Shown piece by piece: positions 35,639-43,769 of a DNA stretch of 64,000 nt (positions are counted from its first letter, which is position 1; each line of letters begins with the position of its first letter). This stretch comes from CAKRJP01 sp963634745 (lineage in GTDB: Bacteria > Bacillota > Clostridia > Lachnospirales > Lachnospiraceae). The notes under the pieces were generated by a model. It saw only the letters and a list, made by a program, of their open reading frames with translations. It did not search any database and was not told the DNA's origin. A program made the translations under genes and the position numbers. The stretch lies in NCBI GenBank assembly GCA_963634745.1, contig CAVHCX010000004.1, positions 66,050 through 130,049 on the forward strand. Direction: 5' to 3'.

Positions 35639-35667
35639 TTGATACACTACATTTTACCCGTTATAAT
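35639..35667 (+). promoter_or_regulatory. Rightward sigma70 promoter
   Basis: TTGATA (35639-35644) and TATAAT (35662-35667) are separated by 17 bases, about 95 bases before the ATG at 35762. Confidence 0.8.
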
Positions 35668-35679
35668 ATTAGTGTCCAA

Positions 35680-35710
35680 TGAGGAGTATAGCTACATGGC
35701 TATTCCTCTC
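35680..35710 (+). promoter_or_regulatory. Leader hairpin downstream of the rightward promoter
   Basis: GAGGAGTATAGC pairs with GCTATTCCTC across a 6-base loop, near the expected start of the transcript. A related sequence (ATGGCTAyTCC) is found in the leftward leader at about 35124-35135, in the opposite orientation relative to transcription. Confidence 0.45.
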
Positions 35711-35761
35711 AACGCAAAGCAGCAAAAAGGATAAACTTTAACAAACAAGGAGATTGTAGCC

Positions 35762-36103
35762 ATGGAAAAAACTCAGACACACAAATATTTGCAGACGCTT
35801 TCTGAATTAGCAAAAAAATACAACGCAGACAAAAGTCCGCTCCAGATAAAATTATCGCTCATAAAAACAAATTCCAATTACATGATCAGAGGGAGAAAAA
35901 GTGCCTGTAAGATTATATATGACCCCTTAAATGAGGCAGACATCAATGACATAGGCAATGCCTATATATGCCATACAAGAAGCGACCTCATCCAGATCAT
36001 AGACTATATGATCGCCAATTACAACGATTTTGCAACATATAAGCCAGGCAGTTCAGATGTTTACGACCAGCCAGACATCAAGCTTGTCTCATACGATGAC
36101 TAG
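35762..36103 (+). CDS. Small early protein, unknown function
   Basis: This 113-residue protein starts MEKTQTHKYLQTLSELAKKY, an amphipathic helix. A mixed alpha/beta part then ends with an acidic tail (SSDVYDQPDIKLVSYDD). No catalytic motif, zinc site or membrane segment is visible. It is the first rightward gene behind a consensus promoter and has AAGGAG before the ATG. Small proteins in such places often modify host functions, but nothing here shows what this one does. Confidence 0.65.
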   Translation: MEKTQTHKYLQTLSELAKKYNADKSPLQIKLSLIKTNSNYMIRGRKSACKIIYDPLNEADINDIGNAYICHTRSDLIQIIDYMIANYNDFATYKPGSSDVYDQPDIKLVSYDD

Positions 36104-36166
36104 CCGAACAAGAACAATAAACATCAACAACCGTCCAAAAAATCATATAAAGCATCCAACTTCCAG

Positions 36167-36195
36167 TTGACTTCCAGGGGGAAATCCCCTAAAAT
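36167..36195 (+). promoter_or_regulatory. Sigma70 promoter of the RNA polymerase operon with palindromic spacer
   Basis: TTGACT (36167-36172) and TAAAAT (36190-36195) are 17 bases apart. The spacer contains AGGGG-GAAAT-CCCCT, an inverted repeat placed where a repressor or activator could sit. Confidence 0.7.
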
Positions 36196-36299
36196 ACAAG
36201 AGTACGAAATTCAACAGCACAGATCATCATGATCACAGACGTGCAATCCATCTTTCTAGGCTTTACGGGAAGATGACGACAAACAAAAAGGAGAAAGCA

Positions 36300-39284
36300 A
36301 TGGCAGTAACACAAAACCTGTACAGCGTATTTAAAATACCTGCTTCGATGTTGATCACCCAGAACTGCGACATCAAGTCTTACACGATCTCTCAGGGTCT
36401 AAAAGACGGGAACGTCGTTTCCATCGGAGACAACCTGGTGTTTCAACAGCTTAGATACATGCACAACGACTACCGAGGACACCGAGAGATGTTCTCTTAC
36501 ATCCAGAAACTCCGCAGCAACCAGCATCTCTATAAAAAACAGGGAAAATACAAAGAGGCCAGTATTCTCGGTCGACACATCACGAACACACTGTTTGTCA
36601 CAGACATCGTGAACGTGATCATGGATCAGAAGAAGACAGACTTCAACAAGTTCAGGATAAAAGGTTTCAATTTCAACGGCAAACATTATGTGTACCTCTG
36701 CAGCGGCAGCGGCCAAATTCGAAGAAACACGGCCACCTTCGTGAACGAAGAGTACCACGACAAATTAGTCGAAATCCTCAATTGCGGCCTTGACAAGAAG
36801 ACCTCTCAATTCGTTCTTGCCAAATATAGCGCATACTTCGCCCTGTCATTCTCTTCCATCCTTTGGGTCAGGACCCCCCGGGTCTGTGTCATAAAAGATT
36901 TCCATCGTACTCTGAAAAGCCAAAATGTCGACTTCATCTGCAAAGACGAGAAAGGCGACTCTTATATAGACAAGCGCATCATGGATCTTGATCTTAACGG
37001 CGCAGACGGACAGGGCATCATTGACCCCGACTTCGCAAAGAAATGGGCCGAAGATATGAATCTGTCATATACCCCTTGTTCCTTTGTCGCCCGTTCCTGT
37101 TTCGTAAAAGGAAATCTCGTCACATTCGATTTCAAAGAATACGCTCGCACCAAAGGCATTTCCGTAATCCGAGACAAATGGGGCATCGAGCATAGCGTTG
37201 ATGAAATCGACGTCCTTCTCTCAGAGTCCCAGTTCAAGGTTGCCAAATACTACAGCAGCTGGGAAGAATACAGCTCCTATGCCACGAAAGGAAACATTCA
37301 CTGGGGCGTAGCCCGCTACAACAAGCAGGCAGACGACGAATATGTGATGGCCAATTACCAGTACATTCAGGCCCTCACTTTATCGCAGGAAGACATCAAA
37401 AGCCTCATTCAGCCTACGGTTGACTGGATCTCTCAAATTTGCAAGGGCGATCTTGTTCCCTCGATGCTCTATCTGTTCGGATCAAAGTCAGACACGATCA
37501 ACTTCAATTCCCTTTATGGCTCTGCTCAGACCACTCCCATGAAAGCCATCGTCAAGGACCCCCGATTCCTAAAAGATTCTTATATCCAGCATAAGATTTA
37601 CAAAAGCATAGCCGAATCAATAAATCACGCGAAAATAGGCAAAATATGGATCAGAGGAAATTATCAGTTCATGCTGTCCGACCCAATGGCCCAAGTGCAA
37701 TCGGCTCTCGGTCTCGAACCCGTCGGACTCCTTGGGGCGGATGAGATCTATGCAGATTTCTGGCGACAGCGCAAACCCGCCGGGACAATGCTGGACTGCT
37801 GCCGCTCACCCATGATTGATCAACACGAACACAATCCAATGAAACTTGTGTATGATGACGAGAAAGCTTATTGGTACCGTTACATATACAGCGGGATAAT
37901 ATACAACGCTTACGATACTTCAACCTTCAGACATGAAGATTCAGACTTTGACGGTGACATTTGCCTCACCACAGATAACGAATATTTCATCAAAGGTTCC
38001 CACAAGGACCATAACATAATCACTTACGAGAAAGGCCTTGCCTCTCCCGCAAAAATGACGATCCCCAACATCACGGCCACGGTAATGAAAGGCTTCGGTT
38101 CCGGTGTCGGCGGCTTCTCCAACACAGCCACCATCCTTTACGCCATGTCCGCAATCTTTGACAAGCCGGGCCACGAGGACCAGTACAAGACAATCATGAC
38201 CCGCATCAAGCTTCTCCGCGAGATCGTCGGGCAGGAGATTGATCGTATCAAGGGTGCCGACAAACCTTCCCTCCCCAAGGCCTGGAAGTCCTATGAGCGC
38301 GTCTCCGCCGACGACCCCCCCGAAGAACGTACCCGTAAGATGCGCACCAACGCCATGGTCATCTCCAAGAAGCCCTATTTCTTCCGCTATCTCTATCCGG
38401 AGCTCAATCAGCGGTTCAAACAATTTGAGGCCTCTTACAACCAAATCAGTCGCGACATGTTCGGCGTCAAGTTCAAGAAGCTCTTCAAGAAGGAAGACAA
38501 GACAGACGAAGAGAAGGCCCTCGTCCGCAAATATCAGAAATACTGCCCCCTCATCACAGCCCCCTGCACCATGAACAATCTCTGCCGCGAGTTTGAGAAC
38601 ATCGACTTCGACATCAGGTTCGACAAGCGCCCTGCCTCCTCCTCCCCCGTTTCAATGCTTCCGACCTTCGAGGACGAGCTTGCCTCCTCGTTCTCTGCCG
38701 CTAAGCAGGACATTGTCCGCAAGATGTATCAGAGCTATGTCTCCAAGAAGCAGATACGCCACCTCAACGCTCTCCTCCTTTCTCCCCCCGTCGACACTCC
38801 CCCCGACGACTACAAGGAGATCCGCACTTCCGTCTACGACACGATGATAGAGGATCTTCAGAAAAGCCTCGCCGCTTCCTCCATTTCCGGCCGTGAGTTC
38901 CTCTTCTACTGCAACCGCCTTTCTCATCTTTACTCCTCCTTCAACTGGGGTTTTGCCTGGGAAGTCCTTGCCGATCAGATACTTCATCTTATCCCTCAGG
39001 GAGAGTCCTGCTGCCCCGTCCGTGACCCCGCCGGCCCCTATGAATATCTCGGCCGCCGCTATTCCATGAAGAAGCTTGACCCCCCTCAGAAGGCCGTGCC
39101 TGCCACCACCACCGCCGCCGACGACGCCGACGATATTGCCCCCCCGGGTTTCGTCGACGACCCTTATGAGGACGAATATCCCGACCCCGAGATTGAATCA
39201 ATGATTGCCGATCTTATGCAGCAGCAACAGCAGCCGGAAAAGGAGGACTCTGCCTGCCAGCTGCTTTCCGAGGAGAATGACTGA
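36300..39284 (+). CDS. Single-chain RNA polymerase, YonO/QDE-1 type
   Basis: This 994-residue protein is recognised by the catalytic loop EDSDFDGDICL: Asp549, Asp551 and Asp553 would bind the catalytic magnesium, as in the double-psi beta-barrel RNA polymerases related to eukaryotic RNA-dependent RNA polymerases and to YonO or crAss-phage polymerases. Further hallmarks are LNGADGQGIIDPDFAKKWAE near residue 232 and FVARSCFVKGNLVTFDF after it. The ATG at 36300 is preferred over 36273 because AAGGAG lies just before it. It should be DNA-dependent in a phage. The last ~80 residues are Pro/Asp/Gln rich. Codon third positions become strongly C-rich after about 38.2 kb. Confidence 0.9.
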   Translation: MAVTQNLYSVFKIPASMLITQNCDIKSYTISQGLKDGNVVSIGDNLVFQQLRYMHNDYRGHREMFSYIQKLRSNQHLYKKQGKYKEASILGRHITNTLFVTDIVNVIMDQKKTDFNKFRIKGFNFNGKHYVYLCSGSGQIRRNTATFVNEEYHDKLVEILNCGLDKKTSQFVLAKYSAYFALSFSSILWVRTPRVCVIKDFHRTLKSQNVDFICKDEKGDSYIDKRIMDLDLNGADGQGIIDPDFAKKWAEDMNLSYTPCSFVARSCFVKGNLVTFDFKEYARTKGISVIRDKWGIEHSVDEIDVLLSESQFKVAKYYSSWEEYSSYATKGNIHWGVARYNKQADDEYVMANYQYIQALTLSQEDIKSLIQPTVDWISQICKGDLVPSMLYLFGSKSDTINFNSLYGSAQTTPMKAIVKDPRFLKDSYIQHKIYKSIAESINHAKIGKIWIRGNYQFMLSDPMAQVQSALGLEPVGLLGADEIYADFWRQRKPAGTMLDCCRSPMIDQHEHNPMKLVYDDEKAYWYRYIYSGIIYNAYDTSTFRHEDSDFDGDICLTTDNEYFIKGSHKDHNIITYEKGLASPAKMTIPNITATVMKGFGSGVGGFSNTATILYAMSAIFDKPGHEDQYKTIMTRIKLLREIVGQEIDRIKGADKPSLPKAWKSYERVSADDPPEERTRKMRTNAMVISKKPYFFRYLYPELNQRFKQFEASYNQISRDMFGVKFKKLFKKEDKTDEEKALVRKYQKYCPLITAPCTMNNLCREFENIDFDIRFDKRPASSSPVSMLPTFEDELASSFSAAKQDIVRKMYQSYVSKKQIRHLNALLLSPPVDTPPDDYKEIRTSVYDTMIEDLQKSLAASSISGREFLFYCNRLSHLYSSFNWGFAWEVLADQILHLIPQGESCCPVRDPAGPYEYLGRRYSMKKLDPPQKAVPATTTAADDADDIAPPGFVDDPYEDEYPDPEIESMIADLMQQQQQPEKEDSACQLLSEEND

Positions 39285-40098
39285 CAGAATGAAAAACACA
39301 GAAATACCAGCGAAAGAAGACGCCCCACAGCAGCAACAGCAGTGCCCCCTCGCACTGAGTATCCCCATCCTCCCTCTCCCCACCCAGGCCTCCGACGAGA
39401 CCAATTTCCTCTCCCTCCAGTCCGCAGAATTCCAGGCCCTCTACGGTCTTTATGCCTCCCTCTCCTCTCCGCCCCGTCCTCCCAAGGAGATCGTCCAGGC
39501 CCTCTCTTCCTTCGTCTCCTCCTCTTACAATATTCCCCCTTCTCCCGCCTCCAAGATCGCCGCCCTTGCCGTCCGCTCCTTTTCCTCCCCCTCCTTCCCC
39601 TCCCTCTTTGCGGATGCCTCCGCCTCTTCCTCCTTCATCCTGTCCTCCGATGCCGCCGCCTTCTCCACCCTCACCTCCGCGGACCCTCACTCCGTCTTCC
39701 CCCTTCGCTCCCTTCTCATGTCCTTCCTTGTCCAGTACCGTCGCGCCTGGCACCCCAAAGGATGGGTCCGCTACGACCGCCGCGCCATCCTGCACCTTGC
39801 CGGACTTGATGCCGCCTCCTCCCAGACCAAGGAAGACCTGATCTCCTATCTCCATCGCGAGTATGGCCTTGAGATGCAGGTCATCGGCTCCGCTTCCCCC
39901 ACCCCCTGCTTTCTGTTCCAGTGGGCCAAGGATCACCCCGAGTCCCCCTCCAATCCCCGCATCGATCTCGGCCCCTATTCCCCCTCCTCTGTCTATGCGG
40001 CCGTCCTTCGCTTCGGAGGCCATGTCCCCGATGACGGCGACAATGCCGCCCATGCTGCCCCTGCCGCCCCTGCGGCCGACGACGGCAACCCAACATAA
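39277..40098 (+). CDS. C-rich gene downstream of the RNA polymerase, unknown function
   Basis: The start is likely the ATG at 39277, overlapping the polymerase stop by 8 bases; an ATG at 39289 is the alternative. The ~273-residue product is Ser/Ala/Pro rich (SSSFILSSDAAAFSTLTSAD) with a Gln run near the N-terminus (QQQQQ). A more ordered central part includes LVQYRRAWHPKGWVRYDRRA. Nearly every codon ends in C, so long open frames appear on other strands and frames as artefacts. Close coupling suggests a partner of the polymerase. No family is recognised. Confidence 0.6.
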   Translation: MTDRMKNTEIPAKEDAPQQQQQCPLALSIPILPLPTQASDETNFLSLQSAEFQALYGLYASLSSPPRPPKEIVQALSSFVSSSYNIPPSPASKIAALAVRSFSSPSFPSLFADASASSSFILSSDAAAFSTLTSADPHSVFPLRSLLMSFLVQYRRAWHPKGWVRYDRRAILHLAGLDAASSQTKEDLISYLHREYGLEMQVIGSASPTPCFLFQWAKDHPESPSNPRIDLGPYSPSSVYAAVLRFGGHVPDDGDNAAHAAPAAPAADDGNPT

Positions 40099-40119
40099 AT
40101 GTAAAGGAACTTGTTCATC

Positions 40120-40683
40120 ATGAAAATATTATCAGACCTGCGCGCCAAGCATGACGCCAAACATTCCGCTAAGGGCTCTGTCCCAATCTACCTCGTCTTT
40201 CGCCTTGGCCCCGGCGACCTTCCTTTCGGCAGCCCCGTCTACTACGCTGCATCCAAAAGCGCTGCCGTCGACTATGTCAGCCGACTTGCCCAGCTTGAGC
40301 ATTCGGCCCATTACGCCTCCTGGTGCCGCCTCCACAATGCCGACCCCGGCTTCCCTTCCGATTCCTGGGATGAGTACCTCTCCGCTTCCCTTGAGGACGA
40401 CGATTCCTTCGCCCCCTATGGGATTCAGAAGACCTGCTTCTCCCTCGACAACGTCGCCACGTTCATCCGAATGCTCTGCGGATCTGTCCCTGCCTTTCTC
40501 CCCTCTGAGCCCGACGAGGAGATTGAGGCCTACCTTTCGTCTTCCCCCGATGAGGCCCGCGCCCTTGCCCGGAAGGCGTGCGAGGCTGACCCTGCATGCG
40601 TCGAGAGGGTCAACAGGATCATCCTGGATGCGGCCAGACTTAAGGATGCCTTGGACGAGCGACAGAAGACTCCTGACGCCTGA
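40120..40683 (+). CDS. Second C-rich gene in the polymerase operon, unknown function
   Basis: This protein has 187 residues from the ATG at 40120, with AAAGGAAC upstream. The first 65 residues alternate strand and helix (SVPIYLVFRLGPGDLPFGSP, then SKSAAVDYVSRLAQLEHSAH). The rest is helical and acidic (DEARALARKACEADPACVER). No motif is recognised. It shares the third-position C bias of its upstream neighbours, so it belongs to the same evolutionary unit, and is followed by a terminator. Confidence 0.62.
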   Translation: MKILSDLRAKHDAKHSAKGSVPIYLVFRLGPGDLPFGSPVYYAASKSAAVDYVSRLAQLEHSAHYASWCRLHNADPGFPSDSWDEYLSASLEDDDSFAPYGIQKTCFSLDNVATFIRMLCGSVPAFLPSEPDEEIEAYLSSSPDEARALARKACEADPACVERVNRIILDAARLKDALDERQKTPDA

Positions 40684-40692
40684 GAATAATGT

Positions 40693-40726
40693 ACCCCCCC
40701 GAAAACTACCCCCGGGGGCTTTTTGT
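40693..40726 (+). terminator. Terminator of the RNA polymerase operon
   Basis: A C-run at 40694-40700 can pair with the G-run at 40714-40718 across GAAAACTACCC, followed by CTTTTTG. It lies 10 bases after the last gene. Confidence 0.65.
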
Positions 40727-40899
40727 TTGGAAAAGTGAATATTTGGGTCTTGGACGGAAGAGGACGGAAAGGAAAAGCAAGAACAACGGAGAAGGTGAAC
40801 ATGAAGGGAAAAGGTTAAAGGGCCTTTTCCCCTGGAAAGTGTAAAATTGACACCTGCGTTTTAGGGAGAGCGTGGGTGTCTCTTTTGCGCTTTCTTCAT

Positions 40900-40926
40900 A
40901 GTCCCGAGCAAGACTTTAAACTGCTC
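40900..40926 (+). repeat. 27-nt H-type pseudoknot repeat, copy A
   Basis: AGTC pairs with GACT, and the loop GAGC (40906-40909) pairs with GCTC (40923-40926). The first stem differs from the other copies at both paired bases, a compensatory change. Confidence 0.65.
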
Positions 40927-41158
40927 TATTGAAAAGCAAGGGAAACCTTGCTCTTCTTATAAGGTCGCCATTCTCAAAGGCGGTCTTATAAGGAGAAGGA
41001 AAATGTACCGTTCAGGCGCGTAAGTACTTTTCCTTCCCGCACGAAGGTGTTCCGCACCGCTTTCAATGGGCTTCGTTCCCGTGTGCGCAGGAGTTGTCTA
41101 GCAGGAGGGGTAACCCTTGAGAGGCAGCATACTAGACCGAGAGGTCTGGGAAACATCT

Positions 41159-41185
41159 CGTCCCGAGCAAGACGTTAAAAGGCAA
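41159..41185 (+). repeat. 27-nt pseudoknot repeat, copy B (second stem lost)
   Basis: CGTC/GACG and the GAGC loop are kept, but the distal partner reads GCAA and not GCTC, so the second stem cannot fully form. It lies inside the noncoding RNA locus. Confidence 0.55.
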
Positions 41186-42447
41186 CAAGGGAAAATGGGC
41201 TTTCGTTCGGCACAGGAGTACCTGGATGGGACGACTGACGTCGACATAAGCTTAAAGTCGATGCCAAGGAGAGTCGCATGGACTCGCTTTACATCTACGT
41301 AAAGATGCAACTCTGGCAAAGACGGATACTGCTTGTATATCGTATTGAGAAACAGGTAAGTCCAAAGCATGTGTCCCGGTATGATTCCGGCGCTAGAAAT
41401 GGCGATGGTGTTTGGCTACACCAACCAAAATCAAAGGGCTAAATTGTGTAAGTTAGTAAATCCCGTGCATCAAAGACGTTTTTGGTGCATTCTTCTTTCC
41501 TTGTATGGCGTAAAACCAAAAAACACGTCGCAAGGATGCCCGTAGCCGAGCAATCGGCGAAGAGTAAAGAAGGACGGCATCCCTATGTCGAGAAAGTGTC
41601 TCAGTAACCTCCGCGTGATGGATAACTGAGAGCGAAACATGCGAGTATATCTCTATGATATACGAGAGCAGTCAGGCTGAAAAGGTCTGGTGGAGATGGT
41701 GGCTGCGATGCCATCACATGGATAGGGTGAGGAAGTATGCTTATAGCCTAGAAGGGCAAATCATGCAGACAAAGTAAGGGCACAAACACCTTACGTAAGT
41801 CATGCCCTGGGTCATAGGCTCCAAGATAAGGAAAGGCATACCGGAGACTTGGTTTCCGAGGAATACAAAACTAAGTTATCTCTTGCTAATGGAATAGTTA
41901 AAAGCTATTCTTGCGGTGGTGAGAGGGGAATGAGAAAGCTGCGAAGGCAGTGGACTCATAAAAGGCGAGATACCCGCCGGCGAGACCAAAGTGCCAAATA
42001 GGATCGAAGCGAATGAGCTGCTGAAAACCGGGAGAGACCCGGGCGAAATGCTCATCAAGCCTGAATGGAAGGCTGCGAGCCATGTCTACGGGCATGGAAG
42101 AATACAGGGAGAGGGAGTCAGTAGGGGTAACCTGAAGATAAAATCGTTATACCTGTAAGAAGTTGAGAAGTCTACATCAAGAAAAATAAGTAGACTGAGG
42201 CTGAGTGGGACCAAGGGTGTGAATCCCTTTCCACTTTATCGACCTAGATGGGTGCAAACCCCAATAGGGAAGCTTCAAAGCGACAGGCCTCTTTGCTGGG
42301 GCTCCGCTTTGATGACGCCAGTGTAGGGCTGTAATCTACACCGCCGTGTCCCGGCGCAGGTGAAAGACCTGAAACGGGTGATGGTTACACACCTGAAAGG
42401 TGTGGTTTACCTAGAAAAGAAAAATCATCGCCCCCCTATGAGGGGGG

Positions 42448-42523
42448 ATAATTGCCTCGCTTGACCCGGGCGGTTCCGGGGAGAGGCAATTATGTGCCAG
42501 AGGGTTCGACTCCCAAAAGGCAC
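42448..42523 (+). ncRNA. Compound hairpin plus T-loop-like hairpin at the 3' part of the RNA locus
   Basis: An 11-bp stem (42448-42458 with 42483-42493) carries a nested CCCGG/CCGGG stem. Immediately after it, GTGCC/GGCAC (42494/42519) encloses GGG-TTCGACT-CCC, which has the T-loop sequence of tRNAs and tmRNAs. No complete tRNA cloverleaf can be drawn. Confidence 0.5.
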
Positions 42524-42765
42524 AATAAAAGACACACAATTTTCTTGTGTTATTTGTGTGTCAAAGAGCAAAACACAAGTATGGGCTTCCTTCTTGCCCA
42601 GGGGAAAGGAGGGGTGCGTCTCCACAACGCACGTCCACTCTCGCCGGTGGATTAAAGCACGCGAATTCCGTATGCTTTAACCTCCTGGTGAGGCCTCGAT
42701 CGTAGAGGATAAATAATAGCCAATGGCGGAAAGGGGCGAGCTGTGAGCCCAGGAATCAGAGCAAA

Positions 42766-42785
42766 GACGGGACGGGACGGGACGG
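42766..42785 (+). repeat. (GACGG)4 tandem repeat
   Basis: Four exact copies of GACGG lie just before the first gene of the next operon, at the 3' end of the noncoding locus. Confidence 0.9.
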
Positions 42786-42860
42786 AAATCCTAGGAGTCA
42801 TAGACCTAGGTCGTCGGAGGCGCAAGGACGCCAAGAGACGGTACCAAGGAGGTGCAAATT

Positions 42861-43139
42861 ATGAAAAGACTTAACGAAGAAAAAGTATACTTCGTGTCTT
42901 ACGAAGTATACAACGGCGGAGGCGTCAAGCTTACCGCCATCTTCAGCCAAAGAAAGAAGGCTGAAGAGGCCGCAAAGCAGTATCGTGCCTGCGGCCATAA
43001 GACGGTAAAGGTTTCACCCCATTTCAGGGTGGAATTAAAAAAGACGGCGCTAGCCGTCATTGACAGCGACATTGCTGTCAAACTAAAACACAGTTCCGAA
43101 GAAGGAACTGTGAACTCTATCGGAGTGTCACGCCGGTAG
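42861..43139 (+). CDS. Small basic protein, unknown function
   Basis: This protein has 92 residues from the ATG at 42861, chosen because AAGGAGG is 8 bases upstream; a GTG at 42852 overlaps that site. It begins MKRLNEEKVYFVSYEVYNGG and has a short alpha/beta pattern (KLTAIFSQRKKAEEAAKQYR) followed by strands (KTVKVSPHFRVELKKTALAV). The length and pattern suggest a single small domain. It is the first gene after the noncoding RNA locus and is followed by a pseudoknot (43146-43176). No family is recognised. Confidence 0.62.
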   Translation: MKRLNEEKVYFVSYEVYNGGGVKLTAIFSQRKKAEEAAKQYRACGHKTVKVSPHFRVELKKTALAVIDSDIAVKLKHSSEEGTVNSIGVSRR

Positions 43140-43145
43140 AGAAAA

Positions 43146-43176
43146 CCCGCTCAAACTCGTGCGGGGAAAAACGAGT
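43146..43176 (+). promoter_or_regulatory. Perfect H-type RNA pseudoknot between two genes
   Basis: CCCGC (43146-43150) pairs with GCGGG (43161-43165), and the loop ACTCGT (43155-43160) pairs with ACGAGT (43171-43176). The connecting loops are TCAA and GAAAA. It starts 6 bases after a stop codon. Confidence 0.7.
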
Positions 43177-43229
43177 AAAATCCTGAATTGACAGGTAGCG
43201 CGAAAGCGGGGAAGCCAAAGGGGACGAAT

Positions 43230-43379
43230 ATGTCCTTTAATAAGAGGCATGAAAATGCCAAAATGGGGTATCAAATCCCTAAAGGTAGCAAAAAAGCTGC
43301 CTTGGCCAAACAGGCCAAAAAAGCCCAAAAGCACAAAGAATTTTGGGTAGAAGAGGAGGAAGAACTCTATGAGTTTTAA
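43230..43379 (+). CDS. Very small Lys-rich protein
   Basis: This 49-residue protein starts MSFNKRHENAKMGYQIPKGS, has a Lys/Ala-rich helix (KKAALAKQAKKAQKHKEFW) and an acidic end (VEEEEELYEF). The ATG at 43230 has AAAGGGG before it; the upstream TTG start has no such site. Its stop overlaps the next gene by 11 bases, so translation is coupled. The basic helix suggests nucleic-acid contact. There is no more specific evidence. Confidence 0.55.
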   Translation: MSFNKRHENAKMGYQIPKGSKKAALAKQAKKAQKHKEFWVEEEEELYEF

Positions 43380-43725
43380 ATCCTCGGTCACTATTGTGAC
43401 CACAAGACGTCAAGTTGAGAGAGGTGAGGTAAAAAATCTCACCTCTCTCGACAAGAGGAACCTTGATGGGTTCCGCAAAAATGGCGATTACATCGTCATC
43501 CTACAAGAGATTGTGGATGACGACAATGTGATTGTCGACAGAATCACCTACCACGGTGGTTCTGAACAAAAATGGGAGCAGAAAGACATAAAAGTCTTTT
43601 ACTCCCTAAAAGATGTTGAAGTCTTTCTCAACGGTTTCTATCGTTGGGAAAGATTTATTATAAATGCTCTCCCTGAGGGAAGGGCAAAAAATTTATTGTC
43701 TGAGTTTATTCAGACAATGGATTGA
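43369..43725 (+). CDS. Small protein with internal RNA hairpins, unknown function
   Basis: This protein has 118 residues, with GAGGAGGAAG before the ATG. It is mixed alpha/beta (DYIVILQEIVDDDNVIVDRI, DIKVFYSLKDVEVFLNGFYR). The coding sequence contains a 15-bp inverted repeat at 43414-43428/43438-43452 (one G-U pair, 9-base loop) and a perfect 9-bp hairpin at 43695-43718. These arms are encoded within the protein and cannot be ordinary terminators. No known family is evident. It is part of the small-gene run before the VWA operon. Confidence 0.62.
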   Translation: MSFKSSVTIVTTRRQVERGEVKNLTSLDKRNLDGFRKNGDYIVILQEIVDDDNVIVDRITYHGGSEQKWEQKDIKVFYSLKDVEVFLNGFYRWERFIINALPEGRAKNLLSEFIQTMD

Positions 43726-43739
43726 AAAAGATGCCGACA

Positions 43740-43767
43740 ACAGAGACAATGTAAAGGAGGACTCTGT
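43740..43767 (+). promoter_or_regulatory. Hairpin enclosing a ribosome binding site
   Basis: ACAGAG (43740-43745) pairs with CTCTGT (43762-43767), placing AAAGGAGG in the loop just before the ATG at 43770. Folding would hide or expose the site. Confidence 0.5.
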
Positions 43768-43769
43768 GT

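Larger units (their letters stand above)
40740..42845 (+). ncRNA. ~2.1 kb ornate structured noncoding RNA locus
   Basis: No believable gene exists here, but stable hairpins are packed throughout. Examples: GACACC/GGTGTC (40849/40875), AGCAAGG-GAAA-CCTTGCT with a GNRA loop (40935-40952), GAATAG/CTATTC (near 41892), CCGGG/CCCGG (near 42030), GTGTAG/CTACAC (near 42325) and CACACCT/AGGTGTG (near 42395). A long compound hairpin spans 42448-42493, with ATAATTGCCTC and GAGGCAATTAT arms. TTAAAGCA/TGCTTTAA lies near 42655. A T-loop-like hairpin sits at 42494-42523. Size and complexity recall phage giant RNAs (GOLLD, ROOL), but I cannot match it to them by eye. Its ends are estimates. Confidence 0.65.

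Noticed and set aside
39214..40053. A 279-codon minus-strand frame rich in Gly opposite the C-rich gene
   Set aside because: It mirrors the plus-strand gene with codon-position bias. The C-rich composition removes stop codons on the opposite strand. No ribosome site is present.
42490..42530. A tRNA or tmRNA 3' end
   Set aside because: A T-loop hairpin is present, but the T-stem has only three pairs, and no D-arm, anticodon arm or matching 5' acceptor strand exists upstream.
40740..42845. A group II intron
   Set aside because: No domain V with its AGC triad and no reverse transcriptase gene are visible. The 5' GTGYG-like strings are not matched by a plausible 3' end.
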